A stretch of DNA of 17,550 nucleotides from Scatavimonas merdipullorum (lineage in GTDB: Bacteria > Bacillota > Clostridia > Oscillospirales > Acutalibacteraceae): contig DVGH01000063.1 in NCBI GenBank assembly GCA_018712865.1, positions 1 to 17,550 of the forward strand. The letters run 5' to 3'. The notes beneath the pieces are model-generated. The model ran no database searches, was not told where the DNA came from, and saw only the letters and a list, made by a program, of their open reading frames with translations. The position numbers and the translations under genes were made by a program. This document shows positions 13,601 through 17,550 of this stretch, one piece after another (position 1 is the first letter of the stretch; each line of letters opens with the position of its first letter).

Positions 13601-14145
13601 GGCGACTGCACGATCCCAACCACCGTGTATTGCAGCGTATGCAGCACATCGGATGCGCTGGTATCGCCCATCTGTTCTTCAACATAGATGGTATCACCAA
13701 TTTTAAAAGCTCCCTCATAGGAGCTTTTTTCAATTGCAATTTCTCCTGACTTTTCCGGCAGTCTTCCTTCCAGCAAAACCGGATCGTTTATAGGCTGAGC
13801 ACCCCCGCTTTTCTGCGGCAGAGACATCAGTCGAACCACATTCCCGGTACCCTCTGTGCTGACAATTACATCCGCCGTATAGGCAAGCTGTGCCTGTACG
13901 ATCCCGCGTTGTTCTTTTACCGCCTTAAGGTCTTCTTCGTCAAACCCCACCGTGGAAACCAGGCGGAAATCCATTAAATTTTGCTGTGTATAATATGTAC
14001 GCGCCGTCTGCACCATGGCAGGGCTGGTTGCCTTTACACCAACAAAAAAACCCACGCCTAATCCTATAATGGCCAGTATGGAAAGAAACCGCGCCTTTGT
14101 CTGGGTAATTTCCCGTATGGTATTTTTTCGTAAAGATTTTGTCAT
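10681..14145 (-). CDS. FtsX/MacB-type ABC transporter permease with long coiled coil
   Basis: A 1154-residue membrane protein. In order: a transmembrane helix (about 20-38, ARFLSILAIIGLGVGFFVG); an extracytoplasmic domain to about 260; an exceptionally long Gln/Glu/Ala-rich coiled coil (about 262-588) with repeated LEAGRQEL and ADAQQ-type units; a first FtsX block of membrane helices (about 615-745) with the cytoplasmic RLVEERRTEIGTLKALGY coupling segment; a second N-terminal helix (about 785-812) and outer domain; and a final FtsX block (about 1012-1148) with AERVREIATIKVLGFY. It is thus a fused double permease working with the ATPase at 14429-15133. Such mechanotransmitting transporters export peptides or lipids or regulate wall hydrolases; the substrate is unknown. 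The ATG at 14145 is 6 nt after GGAGG. A longer frame to 14232 has no such site. Confidence 0.9.
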   Translation of the reverse strand: MTKSLRKNTIREITQTKARFLSILAIIGLGVGFFVGVKATSPAMVQTARTYYTQQNLMDFRLVSTVGFDEEDLKAVKEQRGIVQAQLAYTADVIVSTEGTGNVVRLMSLPQKSGGAQPINDPVLLEGRLPEKSGEIAIEKSSYEGAFKIGDTIYVEEQMGDTSASDVLHTLQYTVVGIVQSPVYISFERGTTTIGNGKVSQYMMILPQDFKYERYTDIYAVTEYSKQGLSPFDDAYQEVIDSSKEALEALGKDRIEIFDQEYIAPARQELADGIKTYEKEKENAQQQLEKAEQELADAQKTYDSEIAQAEKELEDAQEELEQGQESLPGAITEFYEQTQQGQEQIFASEQELEKAQLQYEQGKKEYDEQIAAAQQQLEQAQKEYEKAYEEFYTYTKPQTLDKLEFTQGLLDEASKTIAYLEEQLQGAAGEQAEQLKESLKKANELIAVYQREIDYGRQQLADGEQQLLAAKKEIDAGKETLAQQKEQGARELALAKQQIDAGRAQLESAKSALSAAESDGKQQLADAQQQLTDGKTQLEAGRQELEKQKEAGLAQLEAGRQELADAQQEAQQELANAEQKLNDAQKELEAYDDIQWYVFTRDDNPGYSTFLEDANRIDAVAAVFPLFFLLVAALVCLTTMTRLVEERRTEIGTLKALGYASGSIAAKYIIYATLAGLAGCLVGITSGLIILPNVIFNAYCMMYALMPLVFVMPWGYMAIGIAAALICTTTVAFVTCRRELRIRPAALMRPKTPKAGKRILLERIPFLWNKMGFTSKVTARNLLRYKARFLMTVLGVAGCTALIVAAFALKDSIGVIVDKQFTDIHKYDTILVTKTAGTLEQTQALYDDVVADSRVEDAIRVNQTAVKASSANTNDTVDEVYVLVPQSIGDMKTMIDLHERESQTPVALSDDGAVVTEKLASTLHLQVGDEITFADEDNHTYSVPITGICENYIYGYIFLSPQAYEETYGEEPTFNMILAITDSSDESVQEDFAQDMLGRDDVAAVSFTSAGINNFKDMIQSLNMIVSVMIICAGALAFVVLYNLTNINIAERVREIATIKVLGFYNKEVSAYVYRENIVLTLVGILVGLLLGVVLSGFIIQTVEIDKVMFGREIYPSTFLWATGLTALFSLLVNWLMYYKMKAVSMVESLKSIE

Positions 14146-14275
14146 AGGTTTCCTCCTTTCCCGCCGTTTTTGCTTTAAATGACTACCGCTTTTCCCCTCT
14201 TTGTCATTGATTCTTAGTTTATCGGTATGCATCCAATTGCTTTTTGTTTGGCTTCCTTTTAATTTTTAACAGCCT

Positions 14276-14305
14276 GATAATATCTTCCAAGAGGGAGATA
14301 TTATC
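14276..14305 (-). promoter_or_regulatory. Intra-operon hairpin before the permease gene
   Basis: Perfect 10-bp inverted arms GATAATATCT (14276-14285) and AGATATTATC (14296-14305) enclose a 10-nt loop. No T-tract follows on the minus strand, so termination is unlikely. It could be a processing or stability element that sets the ratio of ATPase to permease. It directly follows the stop of the 25-codon ORF. Confidence 0.45.
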
Positions 14306-14383
14306 TTATAACAATAAAAAACTGTTTAAAGAGCGTTCGAGCACCGCTGTCATTTCTTCATCCCCCGGTATTTTTTCCAGCAT
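14306..14383 (-). CDS. Possible 25-residue peptide in the ABC operon
   Basis: Within the 283-nt gap between the ATPase and permease genes, an ATG lies 9 nt after GGAGG and opens a 25-codon frame (MLEKIPGDEEMTAVLERS, then a hydrophobic end). The ribosome binding site is good, but the peptide is short and resembles nothing I recognise. It might be a leader peptide, a translated relay to the permease gene, or the remnant of a larger gene. Confidence 0.35.
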   Translation of the reverse strand: MLEKIPGDEEMTAVLERSLNSFLLL

Positions 14384-14428
14384 ACTTTACAGCCTCCAAA
14401 CCGGTTTATATACCTTCCCGTTTAGGGG

Positions 14429-15133
14429 TTACCATTCAATTTCTTCAACCGGAAGAGGTTCTTCATTTAAAACATTGCTGACTACCTTGCCGCTTTTCAT
14501 GCGAATTACGCGATCTGCCATAGGTGTAATCGCCTGGTTGTGCGTGATCAGCACAACCGTCATACCCTCTTTTTGGCAGGTGGTTTGCAAAAGCTTTAAA
14601 ATGGACTTGCCTGTATTATAATCCAAAGCACCTGTTGGTTCATCGCACAAAAGGAGCTTTGGACGCTTGGCCAGCGCTCTTGCAATAGACACGCGTTGCT
14701 GTTCCCCACCTGAAAGCTGCGCGGGGAAATTATCCATACGGTCTGAAAGCCCTACGCTTTCCAAAACAGTCTGTGCGTCTAAAGGATTTTTGCAAATTTG
14801 TGTTGCGAGCTCCACATTTTCTTTCGCCGTCAGGTTAGGAACCAAATTGTAAAATTGAAAAACAAAGCCAATATCATACCGACGGTAGGAAGCAAGCTCT
14901 TTTTCCTTCAGCGCGCTGATTTCCCTGCCGGCTACAAAAATTTTACCCTCACTGCATTTATCCATACCGCCTAAAATATTTAAAACCGTTGTTTTCCCGG
15001 CTCCGCTGGAACCGACAACTACAGCAAATTCCCCCTGCTCAATATGAAACGAAACACCATCCACCGCAGTAATGATGACCTCGCCCATCTTATAGCGTTT
15101 ATACACGTTTTTAAATTCCACCAGACTCGCCAT
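14429..15133 (-). CDS. ABC transporter ATPase (LolD/MacB type)
   Basis: A 234-residue ATP-binding subunit. Motifs: Walker A GSSGAGKT (41-48), Q-loop Q93 in GFVFQFYNLVP, signature LSGGEQQR (140-147), Walker B LLLCDEP (160-166, Asp164 and Glu165), D-loop ALD (169-171) and switch H198 in LITHN. The FQFYNLVPNLTAKENV stretch is typical of the LolD/MacB/FtsE group that drives FtsX-fold permeases. It is cytosolic and powers the large permease encoded downstream on the same strand. The ATG at 15133 is 8 nt after GGGAGG; a longer frame reaching 15280 would start inside the preceding terminator and is rejected. The C-terminal residues PLPVEEIEW are an extension without a known role. Confidence 0.95.
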   Translation of the reverse strand: MASLVEFKNVYKRYKMGEVIITAVDGVSFHIEQGEFAVVVGSSGAGKTTVLNILGGMDKCSEGKIFVAGREISALKEKELASYRRYDIGFVFQFYNLVPNLTAKENVELATQICKNPLDAQTVLESVGLSDRMDNFPAQLSGGEQQRVSIARALAKRPKLLLCDEPTGALDYNTGKSILKLLQTTCQKEGMTVVLITHNQAITPMADRVIRMKSGKVVSNVLNEEPLPVEEIEW

Positions 15134-15178
15134 AGCTTCAACCTCCCATATATAACGCGACACAACGCTTATTAAATT

Positions 15179-15207
15179 ATGATAACATATGGACGCGTAA
15201 AAGTAAA
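15179..15207 (-). promoter_or_regulatory. Promoter of the ABC transporter operon
   Basis: On the minus strand, TTTACT (15207-15202) and TATCAT (15184-15179) are separated by 17 nt. The leader is about 40 nt. Just downstream, AACGC occurs twice with 10-bp spacing (15154-15158 and 15164-15168, plus-strand reading), a possible operator on one face of the helix. Confidence 0.5.
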
Positions 15208-15255
15208 TATTCCATCTTTTTGCATTTTTTAATAAATTATTTCCTTTTTTTCTAT

Positions 15256-15300
15256 GACAAAAACAGGACAGGTAAATCACCTGTCCTGTTTCCTATTTTT
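15256..15300 (-). terminator. Terminator of the alpha-amylase gene
   Basis: A perfect 13-bp stem, AAACAGGACAGGT (15261-15273) and ACCTGTCCTGTTT (15279-15291) with a 5-nt loop, gives GTTTTTGTC on the minus strand, 32 nt after the amylase stop. The plus-strand side also has a T-run (TCCTATTTTT), so it could act both ways. It insulates the ABC operon from the amylase gene. Confidence 0.75.
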
Positions 15301-15322
15301 GCCAAAGGGCAAAAGGGTTGCA

Positions 15323-17550
15323 TTATTTCAAATATGTGCCATCTGTACCAATTTTTCCGCTGATACCGTCAAACCCGCCGGAGCTGAGCACATACACGCG
15401 CATGTTGCCCTTACCGGAGGCCGCGATCAAAAGCGTGCCGTTTGTTACATTTTTTACATCACCCGTAACAGCGTCAATATACGTTCCGTTGGGGATATTT
15501 GTAAACGTTGCCGCGTTGGTAACCGATACGCATACAAAGCTGTCAACCGTATCGTCTGTATAGCGGCGCTTGTATGCCATATCGCCCGACACGTTCTCTG
15601 TAGAATACTGACCCTTTTGCAGCGCAGGGATTGCTCGGCGGATCTGGTTGAGCCTTTGAATATGCTTTGCAAGCGGGTGATTCAGCGTTTCTTCTACTTC
15701 TCCGCTGGCCGTATACTCGCTGAAGTCGGTCGCTGTGACCGTCCCCTCCAGATGGTCGCCAAAGTAGGCGCGGCCTGTTGTGGAAAGCGGCGCGTTGGGG
15801 CCTACGTCTATGACCTGACCCTTCTGGAATTCGATCTCACTGCCGTAGAACAGGCAAGGGATACCGCGGAAGGTAAACATCAGACACAGGTTTTCCGCCC
15901 AGGTCTGCGTTCCAAAATTAAAACGCACCGTCTGGCAGGCATCCGGGCTGTAGTCGTGGGAATCCACATATACAACGTTCCAGGTTGAATCGTTCATATA
16001 CTGGTCTTCCGCAAGGCCGGCTCTAAACGCGCTGCCGGCATTGTCAAAATTCCAGTGCATGGAAAAGTCGATAACACCCGTGCCATTGGATTTGCTGTAA
16101 TCCGGCGTATGGTAATTATTCCCATCAAGAAACGCGTTGTCGCTTGTTTCAACACCGTTGGTATTGCTGTGCTCGTCATAATGCGCATACGCATTGTTAT
16201 AATTGGCTTCCCAATCTGTGGTGCTCCAATTATTTTGCCACTTGCTCTTTGTTTCCGCCCATGTAAAGAACGGAGGGGAGCTGGACGGAATATTGTGATT
16301 CCATACGTCGCGGACGCGCGCGCAAACTTCACCAAAGATATAGAAATTTTCCACTTTGTTAAAAACCGGAAAATATGCAGAATTTAGCGTCCAGCGGTTA
16401 ATGTGCTTTTCTGTGTCCAGACGGAACGCATCCACACCCATGTTGACATAATCCATATAGGTATCTGTCAAATATGTAGCAACCGCCTGGTTTTCTGTGT
16501 TGATGTCCACGCAGTCGCCTGCGATCTGACCGGTCTGTTCAATTCTGCTTTCATAACCCATGTCCGGGGAATGGTGGTAATAGTCATTTACATCATGGTC
16601 TTTGCCGTCTGTATTTTTCATAATGGAAAGCCTTGCCTGATACTGTGCATCCGCACTCAGGGAAGCATAATTAGGATAAGATTTTGCAAACTCTGACCCT
16701 TCAATTGGAACAAGAGAATTAATGTCTTCCAGGTCTTTTACATCATTGTAAACCTTTTCAAACATGGGGGCCAGAAAAGCCTCGCCAAAATTGCCTGTAT
16801 GGTTCCATACAACGTCCTGCACGATCTTCATGCCTTTTTCATGCACCGCATCGATCAGATCCTGGAACGTGGCTCCGCTGGATTGATAGCGCGGATCAAC
16901 CGTTGTAAAGTCAAACGCATGGTAGCCATGGTAATCATAGCCGCTTGCATTTGATACAACCGGTGTAATCCAGATTGCTGAAAAGCCCAGCGCCTTAATA
17001 TAGTCGAGCTTGTCAATCAGGCCCTGGAAATCGCCCCGCCATGCCGGGTCGCTGTCCGGGTTACCGGCCTGGGAATCATCCCAGCAGTGTACATTGTTGC
17101 CTGTGTCGCCGTCATAAAAACGGGTGGTAATAACAAAATAAATAGAATCTTCACGAAGATCCGTCCGCTCGTAGTCATCTGCAAGCTCCGGATTCTTTGT
17201 GTACCATCTGTTATTTTTATACCAGTACTCGCCTGTGTTCCGGGTAAGCTCTTTGCTCTGTTCCCCGTTTTCTATAAACAGCATGTTGATCTTCGTCAGA
17301 TCGTTAAATGTATAGCTGTACCAGTCCTCTCCCTGCGCCGTATCTTTTGCCATCTGCTTACCGGGATATTCCGTTTCTATATTTACCGGCAGGCTGTTCC
17401 AGTAGTATATATACGGCGTTGTTCCGCTTTCGCTCTTGTAATGCACTGTTATCTTTGATGCTCCGTCTGCTCCCGCCGCTTCTTCCTCGCCTGCGGTCGC
17501 GTTTACCGTCAGCACCGCCGCCGTCGACAGTATTACCATCGTCAAAAGCA
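15323..17550 (-). CDS. Secreted alpha-amylase (GH13) with CBM26-like module, 5' partial
   Basis: At least 740 residues, cut at its N terminus by the window edge. The visible start (TMVILSTAAVLTVNATAG) is the end of a signal peptide, so the true start lies outside. Numbering from the Met at 17545: a starch-binding CBM26-like module (about 30-115; YIYYWNSLPV, EDWYSYTF, LTRNTGEYWYKNNRWY), then the GH13 barrel. Region I DVVWNH; region II GVDAFRLDTEKH with nucleophile D377; region III FGEV with acid/base E406; region IV VYVDSHD with D531, where Ser replaces the commoner Asn before His-Asp. A C-terminal beta domain of about 100 residues follows, with no cell-wall anchor. The enzyme hydrolyses alpha-1,4 links in starch outside the cell. 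It fits starch use by a gut clostridium. Function is well supported; chain specificity is not. Confidence 0.93.
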   Translation of the reverse strand, partial: LLTMVILSTAAVLTVNATAGEEEAAGADGASKITVHYKSESGTTPYIYYWNSLPVNIETEYPGKQMAKDTAQGEDWYSYTFNDLTKINMLFIENGEQSKELTRNTGEYWYKNNRWYTKNPELADDYERTDLREDSIYFVITTRFYDGDTGNNVHCWDDSQAGNPDSDPAWRGDFQGLIDKLDYIKALGFSAIWITPVVSNASGYDYHGYHAFDFTTVDPRYQSSGATFQDLIDAVHEKGMKIVQDVVWNHTGNFGEAFLAPMFEKVYNDVKDLEDINSLVPIEGSEFAKSYPNYASLSADAQYQARLSIMKNTDGKDHDVNDYYHHSPDMGYESRIEQTGQIAGDCVDINTENQAVATYLTDTYMDYVNMGVDAFRLDTEKHINRWTLNSAYFPVFNKVENFYIFGEVCARVRDVWNHNIPSSSPPFFTWAETKSKWQNNWSTTDWEANYNNAYAHYDEHSNTNGVETSDNAFLDGNNYHTPDYSKSNGTGVIDFSMHWNFDNAGSAFRAGLAEDQYMNDSTWNVVYVDSHDYSPDACQTVRFNFGTQTWAENLCLMFTFRGIPCLFYGSEIEFQKGQVIDVGPNAPLSTTGRAYFGDHLEGTVTATDFSEYTASGEVEETLNHPLAKHIQRLNQIRRAIPALQKGQYSTENVSGDMAYKRRYTDDTVDSFVCVSVTNAATFTNIPNGTYIDAVTGDVKNVTNGTLLIAASGKGNMRVYVLSSGGFDGISGKIGTDGTYLK

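Noticed and set aside
16055..16696. Plus-strand ORFs opposite the amylase gene
   Set aside because: They are antisense to a GH13 gene with all conserved regions intact and show no domain or ribosome binding site.

Overview
The window looks like a chromosomal segment of a low-to-medium GC Gram-positive anaerobe, most likely a clostridial (Bacillota) gut commensal. Nearly every gene has a strong AAGGAGG-type ribosome binding site. Several products are short-lipobox lipoproteins typical of a monoderm cell. The content (many flavodoxins, a secreted GH13 amylase with a starch-binding module, FtsX-type ABC permeases, cell-wall hydrolases) fits that group. The genus is not determined. No rRNA, tRNA, CRISPR array or intact mobile element was seen.

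Layout. (1) 1-1801, plus strand: a terminator of an upstream gene, a membrane-anchored polysaccharide deacetylase, a small N-acetylmuramoyl-L-alanine amidase and its terminator, together a small cell-wall module. (2) 1802-2158: AT-rich DNA with no convincing gene. (3) 2159-10136, plus strand: a LysR-type regulator followed by a long redox operon. In order the operon encodes a flavodoxin-like lipoprotein, a cyclophilin-fold lipoprotein, a small flavodoxin, an iron-sulfur-flavoprotein-like reductase, the in-frame 3' remnant of a lost flavodoxin gene, a histidine-rich DUF4405-type membrane protein, another flavodoxin, a cupin, an aldo/keto reductase, one or two tiny ORFs (one a single-span membrane peptide) and an ApbE-type FMN transferase lipoprotein. 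(4) 10137-10680: an intergenic region between convergent units, with hairpins, a short conjugation-protein-like fragment and a terminator for the minus-strand unit. (5) 10681-15207, minus strand: an ABC ATPase and a very large FtsX/MacB-type permease with a coiled coil of about 325 residues. They are separated by an unusual 283-nt spacer carrying a 25-codon ORF and a hairpin. (6) 15256-17550, minus strand: a terminator and a secreted alpha-amylase with an N-terminal CBM26-like module, cut at its 5' end by the window edge.

How it works together. The redox operon combines cytosolic flavin carriers and reductases, a multi-His membrane protein that could carry haem, and extracytoplasmic lipoproteins including a flavodoxin and an FMN transferase. 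This suggests electron transfer from cytosol to cell surface, or reduction or detoxification of an unknown oxidised or electrophilic substrate. The LysR regulator probably controls it. A 17-bp sequence overlapping the regulator's own -35 box recurs in inverted orientation at about -66 of the redox-operon promoter, and both copies contain the T-N11-A box of LysR operators. This is the clearest unexplained regulatory structure in the window.
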